Shown: positions 32,034 through 40,610 of the stretch, in pieces | Layout of the letters: every line of letters begins with the position of its first letter | Position numbering within the stretch: position 1 is the first letter of the stretch | NCBI RefSeq assembly: GCF_042654245.1 | Contig: NZ_JBHSGI010000005.1 | Coordinates: 1 to 64,000, forward strand | DNA from: Seohaeicola_A nanhaiensis | Lineage (GTDB): Bacteria; Pseudomonadota; Alphaproteobacteria; Rhodobacterales; Rhodobacteraceae | DNA length: 64,000 nucleotides | Direction: 5' to 3' | The notes under the pieces: generated by a model | What the model was told of the DNA's origin: nothing | What the model saw: only the letters and a program-made list of their open reading frames with translations | The model's database searches: none | Program-made: the position numbers and the translations under genes

Positions 32034-33482
32034 TCAAAGAAACTCGAAATCGCTCGCCGAGAGTATCGTGGCCGCCAAGCCTTCGAGGACGATGGTCCCC
32101 CCGTCATGAGCAACTGTCAGATGGGCATTCTGAACGGAGATGGCCAGCGTTCCAAATCCGCCTGTGTGACCCGCTATTCTGAGCAGATCGATTCCCTGCT
32201 CGAAATCCGTCACTCGGTCTTTCCCGGACTCCGCGCCGAACACGAAAACGTCCAGGCCCGCGCCCCCTGTCAGCATGTCGTTCCCGGCGCCGCCTTCGAT
32301 AACGTCGTTATCGTCGCCTCCATCCAGCACATCCCACCCATTTCCGCCTTTCAGGACATCATCTCCGGAACCGCCTGTCAGGACATCGGCGCCAAGCCGA
32401 CCGTTCAGCTCATCGTCGCCCATGTCGCCGAACAGGCGGTCTCCGGCCATACCACCGGTTATGACATCATTCCCGTACCCGCCCACGATCTTTCCGCCGA
32501 CCTCGGCCGACCCGAGCGCGAAATAGCGGTCGTTGCCATAGCCGAACTCCACGTCTCCTGTGATATGACCCGAGTTCAGGATCCGGCTATCATAAGACGC
32601 CTCATGAATGATGATATGGCCTTCTATCGTGCCACTATTGTTTAGGCGCAAAGTAACGTCATATGCGAAAACTGCAGCAACGCCGCCGGAGATAATGCCT
32701 TCGTTCCGAACGACGACGTCATTTTCGAAACCTCCGACATGTATCCCAAGGTCCGAACCGGAAATCGTTCCGTAATTGCGCACAATCCCGTCGGAATGGA
32801 GAATCTGAATCCCGGTATTGCCCGACAGCGTTCCGGAATTTCCAAAACGAAACCCTTGAAGCATAACCAGTTCCAGGGCGTAACCCTCGTCGGAATGGTC
32901 GATGAGCTGACCTTGATTTTTCAATCTGAAATCAGTGCAGTTTGACACGGTGATCCCACCGAGTTGTGATTCGAATGTCCCTGTATTGAAGATGCGAGAT
33001 CCGACGCTGTCGCCCAGATAGATGCCTGCCTCGACCAAGCCATGATTTCGGATAATCGAAGCATCTCCGGTCAATTCTATTGCCGCCATTTCGGATCGAA
33101 TGACCCCATGGTTGGCGATCATCGTGGCAGGACCATCGCCGACGATACCAAACCTACCATCAATGAGGCCCCAATTGACGACAATATTGCCGCTAACATT
33201 CCCCGCATAGACCGGCGCAATGCCGGTCACGCGACCTGTAGACGAGATAAAAAGAGAGTTTCGAGCTTCGCTGGCAGGATCGCTCTGGAGGTCCACTCCA
33301 TAATAGTCCCCAATCACTGTCCCATGAACCGCAACACGAAACCCGATGTCCGAACCCGTGCGCGGCCCGATCCCTTGTGTGCCCGTCCCGTCCACCGTCG
33401 CGCCTTCAAGCACCCGGATGACATCGCCCGCATCAGCCCAGACTGGTCCCGCCACATCCTCGGCGATTACTTCTATGTTCAT
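32034..33482 (-). CDS. RTX-type secreted protein with solenoid N-terminal part
   Basis: 482 residues from the ATG at 33482 (GAAGAAGAG upstream); an upstream ATG would add 11. Residues 50-320 repeat short beta-solenoid units (NHGVI, NSGTL, NYGTI, NEGII, NSGTI). Then RTX nonapeptides (GGYGNDVITGG, GGSGDDVLKGG, GGAGNDMLTGG) lie at about 340-440, followed by the C-terminal FVFGAESGKDRVTDFEQGID and a tail. It is probably secreted by a type I system and calcium-folded. No transporter genes are near. The first two-thirds are AT-richer than flanks. Confidence 0.85.
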   Translation of the reverse strand: MNIEVIAEDVAGPVWADAGDVIRVLEGATVDGTGTQGIGPRTGSDIGFRVAVHGTVIGDYYGVDLQSDPASEARNSLFISSTGRVTGIAPVYAGNVSGNIVVNWGLIDGRFGIVGDGPATMIANHGVIRSEMAAIELTGDASIIRNHGLVEAGIYLGDSVGSRIFNTGTFESQLGGITVSNCTDFRLKNQGQLIDHSDEGYALELVMLQGFRFGNSGTLSGNTGIQILHSDGIVRNYGTISGSDLGIHVGGFENDVVVRNEGIISGGVAAVFAYDVTLRLNNSGTIEGHIIIHEASYDSRILNSGHITGDVEFGYGNDRYFALGSAEVGGKIVGGYGNDVITGGMAGDRLFGDMGDDELNGRLGADVLTGGSGDDVLKGGNGWDVLDGGDDNDVIEGGAGNDMLTGGAGLDVFVFGAESGKDRVTDFEQGIDLLRIAGHTGGFGTLAISVQNAHLTVAHDGGTIVLEGLAATILSASDFEFL

Positions 33483-33633
33483 TTCGGAATCACTCTTCTT
33501 CCACGAAATCTGCATTCACCGCTTCGGCTTGGCTTATAAACTTGCAGCTTATCGAGATAAATGGTGGCGATATTAGGGCTCGAGTGATTGCTCAACGGCT
33601 TTTCCGAACGTTCCGATCGGTCTTCCAAAGCGG

Positions 33634-34509
33634 CTAGATCAGCTCAACGCCCTCAAGTGTCGCGATCCTAGCCAAATCCCGCGCATAGCGCGCCCGCAAC
33701 AGGTCCTGATCCACGTCGGAAAACTCCGCAAAACCAGAGACCGTGGTATCGCTCCTGAACTCGGCAATTACGACCTGCCAGACCTTGCGGTCAAGTACCT
33801 CTCCGGCCCGGAATCGCGCCTGCAGATGCGCCAGCCCCGCATCAGTGGCCGACAGGTTCACCACCTGCTCCGGTTCCTTCAAATCCTCTCCAGCCACTTC
33901 CGGCACCAGCCGTCGCAACAATGCGACGCTGCTGCCCCGCCGCGCGAAGTCGATCACCGTCAGTTGCTCGGGCCTCAGGATATCCCGGAACTCGACAACC
34001 AGCTCCGGCCAGCCCCGGTCCATGCCCATAAACTTGGGCACGAGATCGGCAAAGGGCGGCACCAGGTTATCCTCGGCCCGCTTGCGATAGGCCGAGACAT
34101 AAAGCGCATCGTAGGGCCGCAGCACCAAGACCACGTGGCGCGGTCGCCCCACCGCCTGTGCCAGCGCTGCCAGCCGCATCGCCGAGGCAGGATAGAACCG
34201 ACCCTGGTAGAAATGGCGCATCGGCCCGGGAATGTTCTCTTCCGAAATCACCAGACCCCGGTCAAGGCCCGGCGACAGCCGCGCCAGATGCGCCCGCACC
34301 TCTTCGGCGAACTCTGGCACCCGTTTCGCCCCATGCCGGGGTCGCGGCAGGTTGAGCCGCAGCCGCCCGCCCGGCACACCATCGCGGCCCGGATAGACCG
34401 CGTCTATACCATGCCGGTCCAGAACAGGCGCATTCTCGGCCAGACACAGCTGGAACGAGCTTGTCCCGGTGCGATGCGCACCGGCATGAATATGCACAGG
34501 CCGTGTCAT
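33634..34509 (-). CDS. Sulfotransferase-like protein
   Basis: 291 residues from the ATG at 34509. The start HIHAGAHRTGTSSFQLCL resembles the PAPS 5'-phosphate-binding P-loop of sulfotransferases, and VVLVLRPYDALYVSAYRKR resembles the 3'-phosphate-binding region (RxxxxxxxS). It is divergent from the nucleoside hydrolase. The acceptor molecule is unknown, and P-loop similarity alone is not proof of the reaction. Confidence 0.7.
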   Translation of the reverse strand: MTRPVHIHAGAHRTGTSSFQLCLAENAPVLDRHGIDAVYPGRDGVPGGRLRLNLPRPRHGAKRVPEFAEEVRAHLARLSPGLDRGLVISEENIPGPMRHFYQGRFYPASAMRLAALAQAVGRPRHVVLVLRPYDALYVSAYRKRAEDNLVPPFADLVPKFMGMDRGWPELVVEFRDILRPEQLTVIDFARRGSSVALLRRLVPEVAGEDLKEPEQVVNLSATDAGLAHLQARFRAGEVLDRKVWQVVIAEFRSDTTVSGFAEFSDVDQDLLRARYARDLARIATLEGVELI

Positions 34510-34587
34510 GACCGGCAATTTGACGCCCATCGCCATGCTGGACAAGTCCCGGCGCAGTTGCGACTGTCCCGCCGAAATGGAGGCGGC

Positions 34588-35523
34588 ATGCGCAAGATCA
34601 TCATCGACACGGATCCGGGCCAGGACGACGCGGTGGCCATCCTGCTGGCTTTCGCCTCGCCAGAGGACATCGAGGTTCTGGGAATAACCGCCGTGGCGGG
34701 CAATGTGCCGCTGCCGCTCACGTCAAAAAACGCCCGCATCGTCTGCGAACTTGCAGGTCGGCCCGACGCCCGGGTTTTTGCCGGCTGCGACGCCCCGCTG
34801 AGCCGCAAGCTGGTCACTGCCGAACATGTTCACGGCAAGACCGGGCTCGACGGCCCCAGCCTGCCGGATCCCACAATGTCTTTGGCAGAAGGCCATGCGG
34901 TCGACTTCATCATCGATACCCTGCGCACCGAGCCCGCCGGCACCGTCACGCTCTGCCCGCTCGGGCCGCTGACCAATATTGCGACCGCGCTGCAGAAGGC
35001 GCCCGATATCGCCGGCCTCATTCAGGAAATCGTCCTGATGGGCGGCGCCTACTTCGAGGTCGGCAACATCACGCCCACGGCCGAATTCAACATCTACGTC
35101 GACCCTGAAGCGGCGGATATCGTGATGAAATCCGGCGTCAAGCTGACGATCGTGCCGCTGGACGTTACGCATAAGGCGCTGGTCACGAAGGCGCGCAACG
35201 ACGCCTTCCGAGCGCTTGGCACCCCGGTTGGCGTGGCGGTGGCTCAGATGACGGATTTCTTCGAACGGTTCGACAAGGAGAAATACGGCTCTGAGGGCGC
35301 ACCGCTGCATGATCCCTGCGTGATCGCCTATCTGTTGCAGCCCGACCTGTTCACCGGCCGCTTTGTCAACGTCGAGATCGAGACGCAGTCGCCCCTGACG
35401 CTTGGCATGACTGTGGCCGACTGGTGGGGCGTCACCTCGCGCCCGCGCAACGCCACCTTCCTCGGCGATTTGGATGCGCAGGGGTTTTTCGATCTGCTCA
35501 CCAGCCGGTTGGGCCGGCTGTGA
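34588..35523 (+). CDS. Inosine/uridine-preferring nucleoside hydrolase
   Basis: 311 residues from the ATG at 34588 (TGGAGGC upstream). IIIDTDPGQDDAVAIL (4-19) is the family calcium-binding DTDxGxDDA motif, and HGKTGLDG, LCPLGPLTNIATAL, LMGGAYFEVGNITPTAEFN and HDPCVIAYL follow in order. It cleaves the N-glycosidic bond of ribonucleosides in salvage. The GNAT gene is coupled by GTGA. Confidence 0.95.
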   Translation: MRKIIIDTDPGQDDAVAILLAFASPEDIEVLGITAVAGNVPLPLTSKNARIVCELAGRPDARVFAGCDAPLSRKLVTAEHVHGKTGLDGPSLPDPTMSLAEGHAVDFIIDTLRTEPAGTVTLCPLGPLTNIATALQKAPDIAGLIQEIVLMGGAYFEVGNITPTAEFNIYVDPEAADIVMKSGVKLTIVPLDVTHKALVTKARNDAFRALGTPVGVAVAQMTDFFERFDKEKYGSEGAPLHDPCVIAYLLQPDLFTGRFVNVEIETQSPLTLGMTVADWWGVTSRPRNATFLGDLDAQGFFDLLTSRLGRL

Positions 35524-35969
35524 AGGCCGCGCTGCATCTGGCAGGCCCGGACGATCTCGGCGCGCTGACCTCGCTGGCCCGCACCTTCCACACCGAGGAA
35601 GGCGCCGATATGACCGACGAAGACCGCGACGCCGGTTTGCGTCCGCTGGTCGAAGGAATTCCGCATGGCGCTGCCTATCTCATCGGCCCGGCGCGCGCGC
35701 CTATCGGCTATATCGTTGTGACCTTCGCTTGGTCGGTGCAGCGCGGCGGGATGGAAGGGTATATCGACGAGATATACCTTCGCCCAGCGGTTCGCAGCCG
35801 GGGCATCGCCACCGAAGTGGTCCAGACGCTGGGCAAGGTTCTTTCCGGCGCCGGGGTGACGACGCTGCACGTCCGGGTTGATTTTCAGAATGAAAAGGCA
35901 CGGCGTCTTTATGCCCGCAACGGTTTCGAGCCCGACGACCGGCGCGCATTTCTCAGCCGGGAATTCTGA
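35520..35969 (+). CDS. GNAT-family N-acetyltransferase
   Basis: 149 residues from a GTG that overlaps the nucleoside hydrolase stop. Residues 85-110 hold the acetyl-CoA motif (IDEIYLRPAVRSRGIATEVV), and the C-terminal NEKARRLYARNGFEPDDR is typical. Acceptor unknown. The coupling suggests co-regulation with nucleoside salvage. Confidence 0.88.
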   Translation: MKAALHLAGPDDLGALTSLARTFHTEEGADMTDEDRDAGLRPLVEGIPHGAAYLIGPARAPIGYIVVTFAWSVQRGGMEGYIDEIYLRPAVRSRGIATEVVQTLGKVLSGAGVTTLHVRVDFQNEKARRLYARNGFEPDDRRAFLSREF

Positions 35970-36106
35970 CGCATCCAGCGAAACTCCGCCGCTGACGAAA
36001 TTTCCAATGGAACCATCCCCTGACCAAGGGGTTAACGTTCCGCATACCGGGTCTGAGACGCTGCGGCGCCCAAGCGGATCCGACATCGAAGCGAAAGGAC
36101 AGAAAT

Positions 36107-36382
36107 ATGAAATTCGTCACGTTCCCCATGATCGGCCTGGCCATGCTCGGCCTGTCTGCCTGCGATCAGATGACCTCGACCCAGAATTCCGCGGCCGGTG
36201 CCGTCGGCGGCGCCGCAGCTGGCCTGCTGCTGGCAGACGCCTTTGACGCGAACGATAATTGGAAAGTTGTCGGCGCCCTGGCAGGCGCGGCGGCTGGCAC
36301 CATGGTGGCCCGCAACGCGAACGGCGCGACCTGCGCCTACTCGAACGGCAACGGCACCTACTACACGGCGCCCTGCCCGTAA
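36107..36382 (+). CDS. Small lipoprotein with glycine-zipper segments
   Basis: 91 residues. The lipobox LSAC at 16-19 predicts lipid attachment at Cys19. Two glycine-zipper stretches (AAGAVGGAAAGLLLA and VGALAGAAAGTMVA) could pack in the outer membrane. It has its own AAAGGACAG ribosome site, and a strong terminator follows. Similar small lipoproteins are common in Rhodobacterales; function unknown. Confidence 0.88.
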   Translation: MKFVTFPMIGLAMLGLSACDQMTSTQNSAAGAVGGAAAGLLLADAFDANDNWKVVGALAGAAAGTMVARNANGATCAYSNGNGTYYTAPCP

Positions 36383-36415
36383 GATTGTCTTATAAGATCG
36401 TCTTACATGACATTG

Positions 36416-36446
36416 AAAACCCGGCGTGTTCCCTCCGCCGGGTTTT
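36416..36446. terminator. Bidirectional terminator between lipoprotein gene and eno
   Basis: AAAACCCGGCG (36416-36426) pairs exactly with CGCCGGGTTTT (36436-36446) over a 9-nt loop; CTTTTTG follows on the plus strand and the A-run gives U's on the minus strand. It serves both convergent genes. Confidence 0.9.
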
Positions 36447-36461
36447 CTTTTTGTGCGTGCC

Positions 36462-37736
36462 TCAGCGCAGGATCGAACGACCGGCGTATTCCGCCGACTC
36501 GCCCAGCATCTCCTCGATACGGATCAGCTGGTTGTATTTCGCCAGCCGGTCTGACCGGGCCAGAGATCCCGTCTTGATCTGCCCGCAGTTCGTGGCGACG
36601 GCGAGATCGGCAATTGTCGCGTCCTCGGTCTCGCCCGAACGGTGGCTCATAACGTTGGTATAGCGCGCGCGATGCGCCATATCGACCGCCCGCAGCGTCT
36701 CGCTCAGCGTGCCGATCTGGTTGACCTTCACCAGCATCGAATTGGCACAGCCCTTGGCGATCCCCTCGGCCAGACGCTTGGGGTTGGTCACGAAGAGGTC
36801 GTCGCCGACCAGTTGCACCTTGTTCCCCAGCGCATCGGTCAGGGCCTTCCAGCCGTCCCAGTCGTCCTCGCTCATGCCATCCTCGATCGAGATGATCGGA
36901 TAGTCGTTCACCAGCGCGGCAAGATAGGCGGCATTCTCGGCCGAGGTCAGGGTTTTTCCTTCGCCCGAAAGGACATACTTGCCGTCCTTGAAGTATTCCG
37001 TCGCCGCGCAGTCCAGGGCGAGGTAGATATCCTCGCCCGGACGATACCCGGCCTTCTCGATCGCCTTCAGGATGAAATCCAGCGCATCGCGGGTCGAGTT
37101 GAGGTTGGGCGCAAAGCCGCCCTCGTCGCCTACACCGGTCGCCAGTCCGGCGGCCGAAAGCTCTTTCTTCAGCGTGTGGAACACCTCGGACCCCATGCGC
37201 ACGGCGTCGCGGATCGAATCCGCGGCCACCGGCATGATCATGAATTCCTGGATGTCGATCGGGTTGTCGGCATGTTCGCCGCCGTTGATGATGTTCATCA
37301 TCGGCACCGGCAGCAGCCGCGCCGAGGTGCCGCCGACATAGCGGAACAGAGGCTGGGTGGTGAAATCCGCCGCAGCCTTCGCCGCCGCCAGCGAAACGCC
37401 CAGGATGGCGTTTGCGCCAAGTCGGCTCTTGTTGTCGGTTCCGTCCAGTTCGATCATCGCGGCGTCGATGCCTTCCTGCTCGGTCGCATCGAACCCGACC
37501 AGCGCATCGGCGATCTCGCCGTTGACGGCCGCAACCGCCTCCAGAACGCCCTTGCCGAGATAGCGCGACTTGTCGCCGTCGCGCCGCTCCACCGCCTCAT
37601 AGGCGCCGGTCGAGGCGCCCGAGGGCACGGCGGCCCGTCCCAGCGTCCCGTCTTCCAGGATCACGTCCACCTCGACGGTCGGGTTGCCCCGGCTGTCCAG
37701 AATTTCGCGGGCGTGGATGTCGATGATCGTGCTCAT
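36462..37736 (-). CDS. eno: Enolase
   Basis: 424 residues from the ATG at 37736. The sequence has the N-terminal AREILDSRGNPTVEV, INGGEHADNPIDIQEFMI, GDEGGFAPNL, SIEDGMSEDDWDGW and the late SHRSGETEDATIADLAV with KTGSLARSDR. These carry the magnesium ligands and catalytic Lys/Glu/His. It interconverts 2-phosphoglycerate and phosphoenolpyruvate in glycolysis/gluconeogenesis. Confidence 0.99.
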   Translation of the reverse strand: MSTIIDIHAREILDSRGNPTVEVDVILEDGTLGRAAVPSGASTGAYEAVERRDGDKSRYLGKGVLEAVAAVNGEIADALVGFDATEQEGIDAAMIELDGTDNKSRLGANAILGVSLAAAKAAADFTTQPLFRYVGGTSARLLPVPMMNIINGGEHADNPIDIQEFMIMPVAADSIRDAVRMGSEVFHTLKKELSAAGLATGVGDEGGFAPNLNSTRDALDFILKAIEKAGYRPGEDIYLALDCAATEYFKDGKYVLSGEGKTLTSAENAAYLAALVNDYPIISIEDGMSEDDWDGWKALTDALGNKVQLVGDDLFVTNPKRLAEGIAKGCANSMLVKVNQIGTLSETLRAVDMAHRARYTNVMSHRSGETEDATIADLAVATNCGQIKTGSLARSDRLAKYNQLIRIEEMLGESAEYAGRSILR

Positions 37737-37807
37737 GAGTATCTCGCTTTGCGGCAAATGGAGTTGCGCGCCTCATACCGGCAGCGCGCGCGCAGGAAAA
37801 GGCCCCG

Positions 37808-38677
37808 TCAGGCGGCTGCGCGGATTTTGCGCTCGCGCACCACGGTGTAGATGCCCGCCGCGGCGATGATCGCGCAGCCCAGCAGCATCGGCCCGTCCAA
37901 TCGGTCGCCGAACACCAGCACACCCAGCACCAGCGCAAAGACGATCCGGGTATAGCGCAACGGGGTCACGAACGACACCTCGCCCACCCGCATGGCCGTG
38001 ACCAGGGCAACATAGGCCAGCCCGATCAGCGTCACCGTGCTGAGGATCTGCGCCCAGTGCAGAGCCCCCATCGCAACACCGGTCCGTCCCTCCGCCCACC
38101 ACAGCAAAAGACCGGCGGGAATCTGCGCGATGAATCCCAGAAATGTCAGCTGCAGCGAATCCACCGCTGCCGGCACCATCCGCGTGGACAGATCGCGAAC
38201 CGCGAGCCCCAGAACCGCGAGCAAGGCGAACACGGCTCCCGTGTCGATGCCTTCCGCACTCGGGCGCATCACGATCAGGACACCGGCGAATCCCACACAT
38301 ATTGCAGACCACCGCCGCCAGCCGACCGGCTCGCGCAGGACCAGCGCCGCGCCAAGGGTCACCGCCAGCGGCGTGGTCTGGATGATTGTCGAGGCCAGCG
38401 AGAATGTCGTGAGCGACAGCGCGGTGATGAAACAGACCGTGGCAACGATTTCTCCGCCATTGCGCAGCAGGACCACGGGCGACGCCATCGCACGATGCAG
38501 CAGCGCCCGGCCGCGCAACCGCAGGACCAGGGCAAAGACGGCGCTGCCCAACACACCCATTACGGTCAAGATCTGCCCGGTCGGCAAAGTTTCGGTCATC
38601 AGTTTGATGAACAGGTCTCCGCCGGAAAAACCCAGCATTGCCAGCGTCATCAGAACAGCGCCGCGCATGTTGTCCAT
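37808..38677 (-). CDS. EamA/DMT-family transporter
   Basis: 289 residues from the ATG at 38677, with about ten hydrophobic helices in two repeats, the EamA drug/metabolite transporter layout. Visible signs are LAMLGFSGGDLFIKLM at the start, ALSLTTFSLASTIIQTTPL and, in the second half, TAMRVGEVSFVTPLRYTRIVFALVLG. Substrate unknown. It is divergent from the AbrB-family gene. Confidence 0.9.
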   Translation of the reverse strand: MDNMRGAVLMTLAMLGFSGGDLFIKLMTETLPTGQILTVMGVLGSAVFALVLRLRGRALLHRAMASPVVLLRNGGEIVATVCFITALSLTTFSLASTIIQTTPLAVTLGAALVLREPVGWRRWSAICVGFAGVLIVMRPSAEGIDTGAVFALLAVLGLAVRDLSTRMVPAAVDSLQLTFLGFIAQIPAGLLLWWAEGRTGVAMGALHWAQILSTVTLIGLAYVALVTAMRVGEVSFVTPLRYTRIVFALVLGVLVFGDRLDGPMLLGCAIIAAAGIYTVVRERKIRAAA

Positions 38678-38780
38678 TCCGGGTCGCTCCCTGCATCTGC
38701 CGCGTCCCATGACCTGTTTTGGCAGCGGCGGCAAGACGGCGCGGATTGCAGACCCTTGATGCCAATGCTACGCAGCCGCC

Positions 38781-39833
38781 ATGCCCATGCCTGCCAAGTT
38801 CGCCTCGCTGGCCACCACGGCCGTTTCCGTTGCCATCGGCGCCGTTGGTTACCTGATCGCAACCTGGCTTTCGGCCCCCGCGCCCGTGCTGATCGGCCCG
38901 GCGATTGCCGTAAGCCTCGCCGGGCTTGCCGGTATCCGGACGGGCATAGACATGACAGTCCGGGATATCTGCTTCGTGGTTCTGGGCTTCGGTATCGGCT
39001 GCGGGTTCAACCCCTCGGCGGGCGCTGCGATCCTCCACTGGCCCTTCGCCTTCCTGACCCTCGCCGTTGCCCTCGTCGTGACGATCTGGGCCTGCGGGGT
39101 GCTGCTGATGCGCGCCTTCGGCTTTGATTCCCGCTCGGCCGTGCTGTCCTCGGCGCCGGGGCACCTGAGCTTTGTCATGATGCTCGCCGCCGAGGCCGGC
39201 GGCAATGTCGGCCGCGTCGCCGTGGTACAAAGCATCCGCCTGCTGTCTCTGACGCTGGTGGTGCCTTTCGCCGCAATGGCGATGGGCTATCAGATGGGCG
39301 ACATCTCGGGCATCGGCGGCGCACCGATGGGCTGGGGAATGCTCGCCCTTCTGCTGGTGGCGGGCGGCCTCCTGGGGCTGTTGTTCCAGAAACTGCGCAT
39401 CACCGCCCCCCTGTTGCTCGGCCCCATGCTGGTGGCCGGCCTGACCCATGTCACCAGCACGGTCGAAGGCGGCGTGCCGCCATTGCTGCTCACCCCGGCT
39501 TTCCTCGTCCTCGGCACGCTAATCGGCACCCGCTTCTCCGGCATGACCCTGCTCGACCTGCGCGCCTCGGCCGCCGCCGGACTGGGGGTCACCGCCATCG
39601 GCACCGCGATCACTGTTGCCGCCAGCGTTCCGGTCGCCATGGCGCTCGAACTTCCTGTGGCCCATGTGCTGGTCGCCTTTTCCCCCGGCGGGCTCGAGAC
39701 GATGGTCGCGCTGGGTGCGGTGATGGGCGTCAGCCCCGGCTTCGTCGCCGCCTGCCACATCATGCGGCTTGTCATCCTGACAGGGCTGATCCCGCTGTCG
39801 CTGCGCTGGTCGCAGCGGTATCGGACGACCTGA
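38781..39833 (+). CDS. AbrB-family membrane protein
   Basis: 350 residues with about ten to eleven membrane helices in two similar halves, matching the AbrB (ammonia monooxygenase-associated) family. Repeated marks are PVLIGPAIAVSLAGL/PLLLGPMLVAGLTH, SSAPGHLSFVMMLAAEAGGN and FSPGGLETMVALGAVMG. Substrate unknown. It converges with the Fur-family gene 4 bp away. Confidence 0.88.
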   Translation: MPMPAKFASLATTAVSVAIGAVGYLIATWLSAPAPVLIGPAIAVSLAGLAGIRTGIDMTVRDICFVVLGFGIGCGFNPSAGAAILHWPFAFLTLAVALVVTIWACGVLLMRAFGFDSRSAVLSSAPGHLSFVMMLAAEAGGNVGRVAVVQSIRLLSLTLVVPFAAMAMGYQMGDISGIGGAPMGWGMLALLLVAGGLLGLLFQKLRITAPLLLGPMLVAGLTHVTSTVEGGVPPLLLTPAFLVLGTLIGTRFSGMTLLDLRASAAAGLGVTAIGTAITVAASVPVAMALELPVAHVLVAFSPGGLETMVALGAVMGVSPGFVAACHIMRLVILTGLIPLSLRWSQRYRTT

Positions 39834-39837
39834 GTGC

Positions 39838-40251
39838 TCAGCGCGGCTTGCGCGGCACGCCGTACAGTTCCAGGCGGTGCCCGCGCAGATCATAGCCCAG
39901 CTTGGCTGCGATCTTTTCCTGCAGCGCCTCGATCTCTGGATCGACGAACTCGATCACCTCGCCCGAATGGATGTCGATCAGGTGGTCGTGGTGGTCGCGT
40001 TCGGCATCCTCGTACCGCGCGCGTCCGTCGCCGAACTCCAGCCGGTCCAGGATGCCGGCCTCTTCGAACAGCTTGACCGTGCGATAGACGGTAGCGAGAG
40101 AAATACCCGAATCCAGCGCGCTCGCCCGCGAATAAAGCTCTTCCACATCCGGATGGTCGCTGCTGTCTTCCAGCACCTGCGCGATGATGCGGCGCTGGCC
40201 GGTCATCCGCAGGCCCTTCGCCTCGCACCGCGCTATGATCGGATCTGGCAT
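39838..40251 (-). CDS. Fur-family metalloregulator (Fur/Mur type)
   Basis: 137 residues. Winged-helix part: RMTGQRRIIAQVLE and SLATVYRTVKLFEEAGIL. The metal part has DHHDHLIDI (86-94) and RGHRLELYGV. The two CxxC zinc pairs of E. coli Fur are absent (IHSGEVIEF instead of a Cys-containing loop), as in alphaproteobacterial Mur/Fur proteins that sense manganese. The metal specificity is therefore inferred. Confidence 0.9.
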   Translation of the reverse strand: MPDPIIARCEAKGLRMTGQRRIIAQVLEDSSDHPDVEELYSRASALDSGISLATVYRTVKLFEEAGILDRLEFGDGRARYEDAERDHHDHLIDIHSGEVIEFVDPEIEALQEKIAAKLGYDLRGHRLELYGVPRKPR

Positions 40252-40610
40252 CGCCCCGGCCCCGTGTTCCTTGTCTGGGACACCGGTTTAGCGCGGAACA
40301 TCCGCCGGTGCCACCGCCATTCTTTCCGCAACAGTTGACTTTGGCCGGGCGAAGGTCCATGTGCCACTCATGACGTTGTCTTCTGCCGCGTGAGCAGGAC
40401 AGACCAAGAGCGGTTTCAACCCGCCCGGCCCGATGGGCCCGACCGCAAGACGACGTCGGACGTGTTCCCAAGATCACGCGTGGGGCAAAAGCGCCGGACC
40501 GGCCCGAGCAGGCATGACGCCGCCGGGTCCGAGGTTCGGTGTATACCCACGGCCGCCAGAGCGCGGCACATGACGGGTCCGCAAACTGCGGACCGCGAAA
40601 AGGATAGAAT
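40252..40610. other. Divergent intergenic region between Fur-family and DEAD-box genes
   Basis: This 359-bp gap should hold promoters of both genes. Open frames in it have no recognisable features. A perfect hairpin lies at 40576-40594 just before the helicase ribosome site. No other motif could be assigned with confidence, and no clear Fur box was found by eye. Confidence 0.5.
40576..40594 (+). other. Hairpin in the 5' leader of the DEAD-box helicase
   Basis: GGTCCGCA (40576-40583) pairs perfectly with TGCGGACC (40587-40594) over an AAC loop. It ends 16 bp before the TTG start and just ahead of the AAAAGGA ribosome site, so it could control translation or be a target of the helicase itself. 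Confidence 0.55.

Noticed and set aside
36383..36410. AGATTGTCTTATAAGATCGTCTTAC repeats after the lipoprotein stop, considered a regulatory site
   Set aside because: The repeat is short and lies before a strong terminator with no gene to regulate downstream.
37773..39449. Very long minus-strand frame across the AbrB and DMT genes
   Set aside because: It is antisense to the AbrB gene and off-frame to the DMT gene; low-complexity Gly/Gln/His composition shows a GC-driven shadow.
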